A DNA stretch of 64,000 nt, from NCBI RefSeq assembly GCF_003437035.1, contig NZ_QSRL01000003.1, forward strand, positions 62,001 to 126,000, read 5' to 3'. A model generated the notes under the pieces. The model was not told the DNA's origin, did no database searches, and was given only the letters and a program-made list of their open reading frames with translations. Shown here one piece after another: positions 43,021 to 50,982 of the stretch. Source of the stretch: Collinsella sp. TF08-11AT (GTDB taxonomy: Bacteria > Actinomycetota > Coriobacteriia > Coriobacteriales > Coriobacteriaceae). Position 1 is the stretch's first letter. The number at the start of each line of letters is the position of its first letter. Made by a program: the position numbers and the translations under genes.

Positions 43021-44318
43021 TGGGAATCCTCCGATGCGCCTTCGCACGCTTGCATGACCTCGATACCATGCGATCGTGCGAACTCGACGAGCTCTGCGTT
43101 GCGGGCGTTTATGGTGCCGAAGGCGACGGGGCACACGATAAGGCGCGCGCAGTGGACGAGGAGCTCTTTGGCGCGGGCTATGGTTTTATCCCCGATCGGC
43201 TCGAAGGCGCGCTCGACCACGCATTCCGCCGCCAAGTCGCGCGCGAGCTCGGAGTCGATGTCCCCTTCGTGCAGAACGCCCGCGTAGAACGCCTTGCCCT
43301 GCCGGATGAGCTGGCGAAACACAGCCGACCCCGTACCTGCGCCGGCGATGACGAACGTGTGCGCATCGCCGTGCGGGTGTCCAATTTCCACGCTGCCGAA
43401 GCGCTCGTTGAAGGTGCCATGCTGAAGGCCGTAGAGCTCGCCAATCGTCTCGCGCGTGAATATGTCCTCGGGTACGCCGGCGCGGAAGACCCGGCCGTCC
43501 TTCACGCAAATCACCTTGTCGGCGCTTTTCTGCGCGAGCTCGAGTTCGTGGATGGACATGATGACAGCCACATTCCGCGATTTCGCAAGGTGGCGAAGTA
43601 TTCGCAGCAGGTCGATCTGGTAGCGGATATCGAGATACGACGTGGGCTCGTCGAGCACGAGCACACGCGGATCCTGCGCGATGGCGCGTGCGAGCATGAC
43701 GCGCTGGCGTTGCCCGTCGCTTATCTGCATGAAGTCGCGCTCGGCGAGCTCTTCCACATGTGCGGTTTTCATGGCCTCGCCGACCCGACTATGGTCGTCG
43801 GGCGAGAGTGTGCCCATTCGTCCGGTGTAGGGATGCCTTCCCGCCTCTACGATATCGCGGCAGGTGAGGAGCTCGGTCCGGGGGCGATTTGTCAGCATAA
43901 CGGCAAGGTTCCTTGCGAACTCCGCCGTCTTCCATCGGGAAATCTCCCGCCCGTCGAGCTCGACCGCGCCGGCAAGCGGTGCCAGATGGCGTGTGATGGT
44001 TTTCAAGATGGTCGACTTGCCCGAGCCGTTCGGCCCGATGAGTGCCACGACGTCGCCCGCGCGAACCTCCAGATCGACGCCTTCTACTACGACCTTCTTG
44101 TCGTAGCCCGCCGACAGGTCGCTTATGCGGAAAAGCGGCGCTCCGTCAGCCTGCGTTTCGACCGGAGTTTCGAGGTTCGGCTCCGCTCGGAGGAGGCGTT
44201 CCGCGCGCAGTTCCGCACGAGCCGAAAGTGCCTTCTGGCGCTTTCGTGCGAGCTCAGGACTGTCTAAGCATAGAATGTCGCCTCCGAGCGTTTTGGGCCG
44301 CGGCACGAATTCCCCCAT
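43002..44318 (-). CDS. ABC transporter ATPase (FecE/BtuD type) with extra C-terminal domain
   Basis: A 438-residue ATPase energising a metal-chelate or corrinoid importer with the adjacent BtuC/FecD permease. ABC domain about 60-300: Walker A GPNGSGKS at 95-102, signature ISDGQ at 199-203 (LSGGQ variant), Walker B VLVLDEPTSYLD. Residues 305-438 form an additional alpha/beta domain (HTFVIAGAGTGSAVFRQLI, AGVLHEGDIDSELA, IVCPVAFGTINARNAEL) that I cannot name. The N-terminal 60 residues are an extension, of which 19-37 are encoded by a dispersed palindromic repeat. The start follows the permease stop directly (TAGATG). Confidence 0.88.
   Translation of the reverse strand: MGEFVPRPKTLGGDILCLDSPELARKRQKALSARAELRAERLLRAEPNLETPVETQADGAPLFRISDLSAGYDKKVVVEGVDLEVRAGDVVALIGPNGSGKSTILKTITRHLAPLAGAVELDGREISRWKTAEFARNLAVMLTNRPRTELLTCRDIVEAGRHPYTGRMGTLSPDDHSRVGEAMKTAHVEELAERDFMQISDGQRQRVMLARAIAQDPRVLVLDEPTSYLDIRYQIDLLRILRHLAKSRNVAVIMSIHELELAQKSADKVICVKDGRVFRAGVPEDIFTRETIGELYGLQHGTFNERFGSVEIGHPHGDAHTFVIAGAGTGSAVFRQLIRQGKAFYAGVLHEGDIDSELARDLAAECVVERAFEPIGDKTIARAKELLVHCARLIVCPVAFGTINARNAELVEFARSHGIEVMQACEGASEDSQLEWEG
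44209..44263. repeat. Dispersed palindromic core, copy inside the ABC ATPase gene
   Basis: This 55-base segment matches 34372-34425: 18 identical bases at one end, shared TTCGTGCGAGC after the loop, then AGGACTGT. The inner stem differs in sequence but pairs in both, i.e. compensatory change. Flanking arms (about 44187-44198 with 44279-44288) make it nested like the intergenic copy. Confidence 0.8.
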
Positions 44319-45359
44319 CTATCTCACCCGCGTCTTCAACATGAGCGCGATAACCACCGGAGCGCCGAAGATGGCGGTGACGGCGCTGATGGAAAGCTCG
44401 ACGGGAGAGAACAGCGTGCGCGCGATCAAATCGCAGCCTGCGCAGAAGATGGCGCCTCCCAAGAAGCACGCAGGAATCACGCGGATGGGCTTCGACGACT
44501 TTAGCGCCGACTTCACGAGATGCGGAACCGCGATGCCTACGAACGACACCGGACCAGCGAACGCGGTCACGCAGGCGGAGAGCATGCTCGCTAGAAGGAC
44601 GAGCACCACGCGGAAGCGTTCGACGTTCACGCCGGCGCTTTTCGCGTAGGCTTCTCCCAGCTGGAAGGCGGAAAGGGGCTTCGATATCGCGAATACGCAT
44701 GCGCTCACGGTGATCACCACGACCGCGATGACCGCGATGTCGTCCCAGCTCGAACCCGAGAAGCTACCCAAAGACCAGTTGTGCAGGTTCACGATGGACT
44801 GGTCGTCGGCGAAGGCGATGAGGAAGTTCGTCGCCGCCGAGCAGATGTATCCCACCATGACGCCCGCCACGATGAGCATGGCCATGGAACTTATGCGCCG
44901 TGCAATGAGGAGCACGAAACCGATGGTGATAAGCGAGCCCAGAAACGCTGCGGCCACCATGGCCGGCGAGGACATGGCCTGGTTTGCGCCCAGAAGTACG
45001 ATCATCGTAAGCGCGACGACGAACTTTGCGCCCGAGGAGACGCCCAAGATGAACGGGTCGGCGATGGGGTTGTTGAAAAACGTCTGCAGCAGGAACCCGG
45101 AGAGCGAAAGTGCCCCGCCGAGAAGCACGGCTGAAAGTACGCGCGGCAGTCGAATCTCCCAGATGACCTGGCTTTCCATGGAATTGGCCGCGCCGCCCGA
45201 AAGGATGCCGGGGATGTGGTCTGCGGGCACGAGCACGCTCCCGATGCACAGGTTGGTCCCGATGAGCACGATGAGGGCAACAGCGAGCAGCGCCGTCACG
45301 ACGCGACACCGCGCGGCGCGCCCCGATTCGTCGTATGCCATGGAAAGTCGGCTTCTCAT
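44319..45359 (-). CDS. FecCD/BtuC-family ABC transporter permease
   Basis: A 346-residue polytopic permease, about nine to ten membrane helices, for uptake of vitamin B12, iron chelates or heme. Family motifs: RLPRVLSAVLLGGALSLSGFLLQ, FFNNPIADPFILGVSSGA and FVGIAVPHLVK. The start at 45359 lies four bases after the upstream gene's stop. It is placed in the riboswitch-led transcript with cbiK, so cobalamin, cobinamide, cobalt chelate or tetrapyrrole are the likeliest cargos. Confidence 0.92.
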   Translation of the reverse strand: MRSRLSMAYDESGRAARCRVVTALLAVALIVLIGTNLCIGSVLVPADHIPGILSGGAANSMESQVIWEIRLPRVLSAVLLGGALSLSGFLLQTFFNNPIADPFILGVSSGAKFVVALTMIVLLGANQAMSSPAMVAAAFLGSLITIGFVLLIARRISSMAMLIVAGVMVGYICSAATNFLIAFADDQSIVNLHNWSLGSFSGSSWDDIAVIAVVVITVSACVFAISKPLSAFQLGEAYAKSAGVNVERFRVVLVLLASMLSACVTAFAGPVSFVGIAVPHLVKSALKSSKPIRVIPACFLGGAIFCAGCDLIARTLFSPVELSISAVTAIFGAPVVIALMLKTRVR

Positions 45360-45363
45360 GGTG

Positions 45364-46935
45364 CTAGCCGAGCTTCCTCAGATAATGGAAGTCGCTCGTG
45401 TCATCGCCGGTGAACGCCCCGTGCAGCTCGTCGATAATGTCGGCGGTAGAAGTCATCTGCTGGTACATGTCGGCGCTTGTGACCCAGACGTTGCCGTTCC
45501 TCACGGCTTTGAACTGCGACAATAGCGCGTTTTTGCCTACGAAGTCGTTCAAGGTGGCAACCGATTCGTCGATGGTGCCGTTGTAGACGATGATGTCGGC
45601 ATCCTTCGCTGTCGCGTAGAAGCGCTCCATTTCGAGCGTTACTGACGAACCTGACGTCGACGCCGTCTGCGCGTCATCGAGCGCGTAGCTGCCGCCTGCA
45701 AGCTCGATCATCTGCGCCACGTAGTCGCCCGCCCGCCGCGTGACGGCGGCCCCGTTCGAGTTAATGTAGAAATACGCCACGGTTTTACCTGACGACGCGA
45801 GCCCCGACGTTTGCTCGACGCGGGCCTTCTGCTCGTTGAACAGGTGCGTGGCCTCGTCTTCCTTGTCGAACAGGACGCCGAAAAGCTTAATCCACTCGAC
45901 GCGCCCGAGTGCTTTGGGCTCGCTCGACGACTGTTCGGTGAGCACGACGAGCCCGAGCTTCTGCAGCTTTTCCTTCACATCGGGCGTGTGGTTGATCATG
46001 GTGTTCTCGATGGCGAGCGTGCAGCCCGAGGCCGATATTCGCTCGTAGTCGGGCGCGCTGTACTTGCCGCCGTAGGCGATCGCCCCACTTCCGAGCGCGC
46101 TTTTGAAGCCCGCGACCGAGCAATCGTCGGCTTTCGTGCCCGACATTAAGATATTGTCGTTCGCATCGAGCGCGTCGACCAGGCACATCGTCGCCGACGA
46201 CACGAGGTACACCTTGTCGGCGGGGCGCCTTATGACCGCGATGTCGGAGCTTAACCCATCAGGTACCTTCGCATCTTGCGGCACCACGAGGAAGCGCTCC
46301 CCGTTCGAAACGCAGATAAGCCGCAGGCCGCCTTCGAACTCGTCGACAGTGAAGTGCTCGGCGTATTCAAGCTGAAGCGCCCCCGTCGGTTCCCAGCCGC
46401 AGCCCAAATCGGCGTTGTGGAAGTCGGCCGCGGCGCTTGAAGCCGTTCCCGCAGGGGAGCCGCTGCTTGCATCGTCGCCCGATTTCTCCTTCATGGTGGA
46501 TGAGTCGAAGTGGAGCGTGTAGTCGATGGTGTGCGGCGTCGACATGGCGACGGTCTCGGCCGACACGGCGATGTCCTCGTCGAGCGTGACGGGTATCTCG
46601 AACGTGGAGTTGCCGCCGTCGTTTACGGGCGCGTAGTCCACGCCGTCGATGGTCATCTTGTCGTAGTTCGAACTCGACCAGGTGATGGTCGCGGTGTAGG
46701 TGTCGCCATCCTTCACAATTGTGGTGGGTGAGGCGATGCTTGCGCGCCCTGACCCGCCGGAAAGCGAGACACTCACCGTGTATTCCTGAGAGCCCGCCGT
46801 GCCACCGGTCGCGTTCGGGCTCGCACTGCACCCCGCGAAGGGAAGCGCGAGCAGGGCGACGAGAACGCAGGCGATCGCGCGCGCCGCGATGCTGTGGCGC
46901 TTCCTGTTTTCCCCTTTGGGAAGAATCGACCGCAT
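45364..46935 (-). CDS. Substrate-binding lipoprotein of the ABC importer, with N-terminal beta-domain
   Basis: A 523-residue lipoprotein: signal peptide with lipobox LPFAGC (Cys36). Residues about 50-150 form a beta-rich module (YTATITWSSSNYDKMTIDG...) reminiscent of NEAT-type heme-binding domains; this is a tentative reading. Residues about 190-520 are a BtuF/FhuD-type binding domain, with VVLTEQSSSEPKALGRVEWIKLFGVLF and VWVTSADMYQQM. It captures substrate outside the membrane for the adjacent permease. The fusion of two ligand-binding modules is uncommon. Confidence 0.85.
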   Translation of the reverse strand: MRSILPKGENRKRHSIAARAIACVLVALLALPFAGCSASPNATGGTAGSQEYTVSVSLSGGSGRASIASPTTIVKDGDTYTATITWSSSNYDKMTIDGVDYAPVNDGGNSTFEIPVTLDEDIAVSAETVAMSTPHTIDYTLHFDSSTMKEKSGDDASSGSPAGTASSAAADFHNADLGCGWEPTGALQLEYAEHFTVDEFEGGLRLICVSNGERFLVVPQDAKVPDGLSSDIAVIRRPADKVYLVSSATMCLVDALDANDNILMSGTKADDCSVAGFKSALGSGAIAYGGKYSAPDYERISASGCTLAIENTMINHTPDVKEKLQKLGLVVLTEQSSSEPKALGRVEWIKLFGVLFDKEDEATHLFNEQKARVEQTSGLASSGKTVAYFYINSNGAAVTRRAGDYVAQMIELAGGSYALDDAQTASTSGSSVTLEMERFYATAKDADIIVYNGTIDESVATLNDFVGKNALLSQFKAVRNGNVWVTSADMYQQMTSTADIIDELHGAFTGDDTSDFHYLRKLG

Positions 46936-46939
46936 GGCG

Positions 46940-47473
46940 TTACTTCAGTGCGTCGGCGCGCAGATCGACGCCGGCGGATTCGAACACAAGCGTGCGGTCG
47001 TACCACTGCTCTTTTCTAATACTCCACGCGGCGCAGGCGGTGTCCTCGTCGAGCGCTTCAACGGGCACGTCGTAGGTGTACTTGCCTTCCGCGTTTTCCA
47101 CATAGGGGATGAAGTCGGCCTCGCTCGCGGCGGCAGCCTCGTCGCCCGTGCCCATGAAGAGCTTGCCGTAGCCCGTGCCGGAAAGCGTCATCACGCAGTG
47201 CATGGAGCCGTTTTCCACGATGAGCTGGGCGTCCACGATCCTGAACATGTTCGAGCTGGAATCTACGGTGATTGGATAGGTGCCGTCGGCCACCTTGTCG
47301 GCGGTGATGGGGGCAGCGCTTGCGCCCGCGGGCGCATCGGCCGCCTGTTCGGTCTTTTCCTGGGAATCGGCATCGCTTGCCTTTGCGCTGTCGATTGAAT
47401 TTCCGGCGCAGCCGGCGAGCGAGAACGCGCAAAGCGCCGCCGACAGGGCGAAGACGAGGGTTTTCTTCAACAT
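46940..47473 (-). CDS. Small lipoprotein with NEAT-like/beta-sandwich domain
   Basis: A 177-residue lipoprotein (signal peptide, lipobox LAGC with Cys22). A low-complexity spacer precedes a domain with DGTYPITVDSSSNMFRIVDA, LIVENGSMHCVMTLSGTGY and AWSIRKEQWYDRTLVF. The pattern DGTY...S/N-M...L.V.NG is reminiscent of NEAT heme-binding domains but is not diagnostic. The start at 47473 has GAAAGGA on the minus strand. It lies between cbiK and the binding protein and may hand ligand to it. Confidence 0.75.
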   Translation of the reverse strand: MLKKTLVFALSAALCAFSLAGCAGNSIDSAKASDADSQEKTEQAADAPAGASAAPITADKVADGTYPITVDSSSNMFRIVDAQLIVENGSMHCVMTLSGTGYGKLFMGTGDEAAAASEADFIPYVENAEGKYTYDVPVEALDEDTACAAWSIRKEQWYDRTLVFESAGVDLRADALK

Positions 47474-47536
47474 GGAGGGGGTTCCTTTCAATCGCTTCTA
47501 CCGCCCGCGCCGTGCGGTGAGCGGTCGGGATGCGAA

Positions 47537-47584
47537 TGCAACGGGCATGCGTCGTCAGTCGGGGAAAGGCGCATGCCCGTTGCA
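47537..47584. repeat. 15-bp perfect hairpin between cbiK and the small lipoprotein gene
   Basis: TGCAACGGGCATGCG (47537-47551) recurs as its exact reverse complement at 47570-47584 around an 18-base loop. No T-run follows on either strand. It may stabilise or process the leftward transcript. Confidence 0.75.
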
Positions 47585-47619
47585 CGGGGACGCGACCGGC
47601 GCCCCCGTGCGCGGCGAGT

Positions 47620-48546
47620 TTACAGCTTGGCGATGGCGTCGTCCACGTGCGAGACGTAGATGTCGTCGACCGCGACGTTCTGTCCCAGACCCTGGAGCAG
47701 GCACGTCACTTCGAAGCCGGCGGCCACGAACTTCGCAGCCCAGCTGTCGGGGTCGGTCTCGTCTGCCATGTCGTTGTTCGCGTGGTCGCCCGCGACCACC
47801 ATGAACGGCGCGAGCACGGCCTTCTTGTAGCCTGCGGCGCTCGCGGCGGCGATAACATCCTCGCAGGTCGGTTCAGCCTCGACGGTGCCGACGAAGAACT
47901 GCGTCAAACCCTCGTTCTTGAACACTTCCTGCATCTTGGCATAGTCGGCGTTGGAATCGGCTTCGGTGCCGTGGCCCATGAGGCACAGCGCCGTCTCGCC
48001 GTCGTCGAAGGACGCCATGTTCTCCTTAATGGCTGCGGCCACCTTTTTGTAATCGTCGTCGGAGGTGAGCAGCGGGTCGCCGAGCGAGATCTTGTCGAAC
48101 TTGTCGGCGTACTTGTCGAGCTCGTCTTTCACGTCGGCGTATTCCAGGCCAGCCATGAGATGCGTCGGCTGCACGACGATTTCCTTCACGCCGTCTTCCA
48201 CGCAGCGGTCAAGCGCCTCGGTCATGTTGTCGATCGTGATGCCGTCGCGCTTCTTCAGCTTGTCGATGATGATCTGCGCGGTGAAGGCGCGGCGGATGTC
48301 GTAGTCCTGCCAGTACTTCTCGCGGATAGCGTCTTCGATGGCGCCGATGGTGATGTGGCGCGAGTCGTTGTAGCTCGTGCCGAAGCTCGTGACGAGGATG
48401 ACCGGCTTCGCGGCCTTCTCCTTTTCACTAGATTTCTCGGAACTCGCGGAGGTGTTGGAGCAGCCCGCGAGCGCGACTCCGGCGAGCGCGACGGCTCCGG
48501 TTGCTGCGGCGCCCATGAAGCCGCGGCGTGACATCTGGTCGGACAT
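47620..48546 (-). CDS. cbiK: Sirohydrochlorin cobaltochelatase CbiK, Tat-exported lipoprotein form
   Basis: A 308-residue class II chelatase that inserts Co2+ (or other metals) into sirohydrochlorin. The three expected metal/active-site residues are His192 (LMGHGTE), Glu223 in GTVEAEP and His255 (AGDHANND). Uniquely for a biosynthetic enzyme it starts with a twin-arginine motif SRRGFMG (6-12), a hydrophobic stretch and lipobox LAGC (Cys29), so it should be folded inside, exported and lipid-anchored outside. Desulfovibrio has a periplasmic CbiK variant (CbiKP) linked to iron/heme transport, an instructive parallel. The ATG at 48546 follows GAGGAAAGG. Led by a cobalamin riboswitch. Confidence 0.93.
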   Translation of the reverse strand: MSDQMSRRGFMGAAATGAVALAGVALAGCSNTSASSEKSSEKEKAAKPVILVTSFGTSYNDSRHITIGAIEDAIREKYWQDYDIRRAFTAQIIIDKLKKRDGITIDNMTEALDRCVEDGVKEIVVQPTHLMAGLEYADVKDELDKYADKFDKISLGDPLLTSDDDYKKVAAAIKENMASFDDGETALCLMGHGTEADSNADYAKMQEVFKNEGLTQFFVGTVEAEPTCEDVIAAASAAGYKKAVLAPFMVVAGDHANNDMADETDPDSWAAKFVAAGFEVTCLLQGLGQNVAVDDIYVSHVDDAIAKL

Positions 48547-48664
48547 GGTTTTTCCTTTCCTCGGTTTGCCGGTCCCCCGGCGACAGTTGCTTGTCGGCAC
48601 AAGCGAAAGAAAAGCGCACCCCTCGGGGTTCACAAGGAGCTAACGCCACGGCGATGCCGTGAGG

Positions 48665-48800
48665 AAAAGGCGAAGCAGTCTGGCTTGGGGCGCGAGGCGG
48701 TTCGCCCGCGCGTCCTATACAGTAATGTCCCTTGCCCAGGATTCCCACCTGGTTCCCTCCGCAAGCCAGCGCGGGCTGTGCAGGCGCCGCGCCGGTCATT
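48665..48800 (-). promoter_or_regulatory. Cobalamin riboswitch before cbiK
   Basis: Read leftward: GGAGGGAACC, then AGGTGGGAATCCTGGGCAAG, GGGAC, the B12-box-like ATTACTGTATAGG, and the closing AAGCCAGACTGC. The order and spacing match the cobalamin riboswitch core (GGTGAAAATCCG...GGTCCCGCCACTGTGA...AGCCAGGA), with the box reading ATTACTGT in place of GCCACTGT. It would lower expression of the cbiK-importer transcript when adenosylcobalamin is plentiful. Its downstream hairpins (48639-48653 and a GGGGT stem with TTTTCTTT) could form the expression platform. Confidence 0.85.
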
Positions 48801-49004
48801 TCCTTTTATCCGATTGTCATATGCTCGTTGCCGAAACTTTTACTATGATAGTGGGCACTTGTGAACGTGTCAAAGCCAGCGCGGGCGGCATTGCGCCTCC
48901 TGCCTGCGTATTTGCGCCGATTGCCGCCGCAGGCGCCGTGTTTTGCCCGCTGCGCGAATGGCGGCGTAAACGGTTGCGATGAGAAACGGGAAGGGAAGGC
49001 TCGG
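48801..49004 (+). other. Divergent control region before the cob operon
   Basis: About 200 bases between the riboswitch and cbiF. It must hold promoters for both directions. A TATGAT at 48844-48849 is a possible -10 box without a good -35. AGCCAGCGCGGGC at 48874-48886 repeats a piece of the riboswitch region (48764-48776). I see no second riboswitch on the + strand. Confidence 0.4.
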
Positions 49005-49796
49005 ATGATTCATATCGTTGGCGCAGGCTCGGGCGCCGCCGACCTTATCACGCTGCGCGGGGCGCGCCTTCTGCGCGCGGCCGACGTAGTCGTTTGGGCG
49101 GGAAGCCTTGTGAATCCCGAGCTGCTCACCGAGTGCAAGGAATCCTGCGTCGTCTACGACAGCGCGCACATGACCTTGGAGGAAGTGCTCGACGTGATGT
49201 GCGCGGCAGATGCGCGGGGCGAGGAAGTGGTGCGCCTGCACACGGGCGACCCGTGCCTGTACGGCGCCATCCAGGAGCAGATGGACGCGCTCGACGCGCG
49301 CGGCGTGGACTACGAGGTGGTGCCCGGCGTGTCGAGCTTTTGCGGTGCCGCGGCGGCGCTTCGCCAGGAATACACGCTGCCGGGAATCAGCCAGTCGGTC
49401 GTGATCACGCGGCTTTCCGGACGTACCCCCATGCCCGCGGGCGAGGGCATGCGCACCATGGCGGAAAGCGGCTCGACTATGGTCATCTTCCTGAGCTCGG
49501 GTATGCTCGCCGAGCTTTCCGCCGAGCTTTTGGCCGCGGGCCGCAGCTCCGACGAGCCGGCGGCGCTCGTGTACAAGGCGACCTGGCCTGAGGAGCGCGT
49601 GGTGCGCTGCACAGTGGGCACGCTCGCCGATGCGGGCGCGCGAGAGGGCATCGACCGCACGGCGCTCGTGGTGGTGGGCCGCGTGCTCGGAGCTCGTGGC
49701 GGGCTTGCGCACAACGGCGCGCAAGCGGAGTCGTACGAGCGCAGCAAGCTTTACGACCCTTCGTTTGCCACGGGGTATCGAAAGGCGAGCAGCTAG
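49005..49796 (+). CDS. cbiF: Cobalt-precorrin-4 C11-methyltransferase
   Basis: A 263-residue SAM-dependent tetrapyrrole methyltransferase acting at C-11. Family landmarks: GAGSGAADLITLRGARLL at the start, VRLHTGDPCLYGAI in the SAM pocket, and VPGVSSFCGAAA. The ATG at 49005 has GAAGGGAAGG upstream. First gene of the rightward corrin operon. Confidence 0.93.
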   Translation: MIHIVGAGSGAADLITLRGARLLRAADVVVWAGSLVNPELLTECKESCVVYDSAHMTLEEVLDVMCAADARGEEVVRLHTGDPCLYGAIQEQMDALDARGVDYEVVPGVSSFCGAAAALRQEYTLPGISQSVVITRLSGRTPMPAGEGMRTMAESGSTMVIFLSSGMLAELSAELLAAGRSSDEPAALVYKATWPEERVVRCTVGTLADAGAREGIDRTALVVVGRVLGARGGLAHNGAQAESYERSKLYDPSFATGYRKASS

Positions 49797-49797
49797 C

Positions 49798-50982
49798 GTG
49801 GCCTTCGAGCACTACATATATACCGGGACGACCCGCCTGCGCTGCGGCTACACCACGGGGAGCTGCGCCGCGCTCGCGGCGAAGGCGGCCTGCGAGATGC
49901 TCTTGTCACGAAAGCCCGTCGGCCGCGTGTCGATCGTCACCCCCGGCGGGCTGCCTGTCGAGACGGACGTGGTTGACGCATGTATCGGCGAGGGGTGCGC
50001 CCAGTGCGCCGTGCGAAAGGACGCAGGCGACGATGCCGATGTGACCGACGGCGTGCTCGTGTACGCGCGCGTGGAACATGCGGGGTCGGGCACGGGCGCT
50101 GCGGGCAGCAAGGGCGTGCCCGCGCGCGAATCGGAAGTTTCCGTCGATGGCGGCGTGGGCGTGGGGCGCGTGACGTTGCCCGGGCTCGAGCAGCCGGTGG
50201 GGTCGGCCGCTATCAACGCGACGCCGCGCGCGATGATCACTTCGGCGGTGCGCGAGGTGTGCGCCGCGCACGGCTTTTCTGGAAATATTGCTGTGACGAT
50301 TTCGGTACCCGAGGGTGTTGCCCTTGCCGAAAAGACCTTCAACCCACACCTGGGGATAGAGGACGGCATTTCCATCCTGGGCACGACGGGCATCGTCGAG
50401 CCGCGCAGCCTCGCTGCCTTGCGCGACAGTATCGAGCTCGAGATCCGGCAGCATGCGGCTATGGGGCGGCGCGGAGTTGTGCTCACGCCCGGCAACTACG
50501 GCGCGCAGTTCATCTCGGGGCATTTTCACCTAAACGGTGCGCCGGTGGTCTTCATCTCCAACTTTGTGGGCGATGCGATTGATTGCTGCGTTCGCGAGGG
50601 ATTTACCAATGTCCTTCTTGTGGGACACATCGGCAAGCTGGTGAAGGTCGCGGGCGGCATCATGGACACCCATTCGCGTACCGCCGACTGCCGCGCGGAG
50701 ATTCTGGCCGCCCACGCGGCCTTGGCCGGCGCGGGCGCGAAGACCGTGTGCGAGATCATGTCGTCGGTCACGACCACGGCGGCGCTCGAGGTAATCGAGG
50801 CCGCCGGCGTGGGGGACGCTGCGCGCGCCTCGCTCGCTGCGGCAATCGAGGACAGGTTGCGCCGCCGCGCGGCGGGCGCATGCGACATCGCCGCGGTCGT
50901 GTTCGACGCCGAGCGCTGCGAGCTTTTCCGCACGTCGGGCGCCGATGCAGTTATCGGGGAATTGGGGGCGACGTATGAGTAA
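49798..50982 (+). CDS. cbiD: Cobalt-precorrin-5B C1-methyltransferase
   Basis: A 394-residue C-1 methyltransferase specific to the anaerobic pathway. The N-terminal RCGYTTGSCAALAAKAA and the late NVLLVGHIGKLVKVAGGIMDTHS are typical. GTG 49798 lies one base after the cbiF stop; an upstream in-frame start would run back through cbiF. Overlaps the next gene by eight bases. Its presence with cbiG and cbiK identifies the early-cobalt (anaerobic) route. Confidence 0.94.
   Translation: MAFEHYIYTGTTRLRCGYTTGSCAALAAKAACEMLLSRKPVGRVSIVTPGGLPVETDVVDACIGEGCAQCAVRKDAGDDADVTDGVLVYARVEHAGSGTGAAGSKGVPARESEVSVDGGVGVGRVTLPGLEQPVGSAAINATPRAMITSAVREVCAAHGFSGNIAVTISVPEGVALAEKTFNPHLGIEDGISILGTTGIVEPRSLAALRDSIELEIRQHAAMGRRGVVLTPGNYGAQFISGHFHLNGAPVVFISNFVGDAIDCCVREGFTNVLLVGHIGKLVKVAGGIMDTHSRTADCRAEILAAHAALAGAGAKTVCEIMSSVTTTAALEVIEAAGVGDAARASLAAAIEDRLRRRAAGACDIAAVVFDAERCELFRTSGADAVIGELGATYE

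Noticed and set aside
48801..49004. A second cobalamin riboswitch before cbiF
   Set aside because: Only a short repeat of AGCCAGCGCGGGC and CCTGCC pieces is present; no B12 box or GGTGAAAATCC-like core could be found on the + strand.
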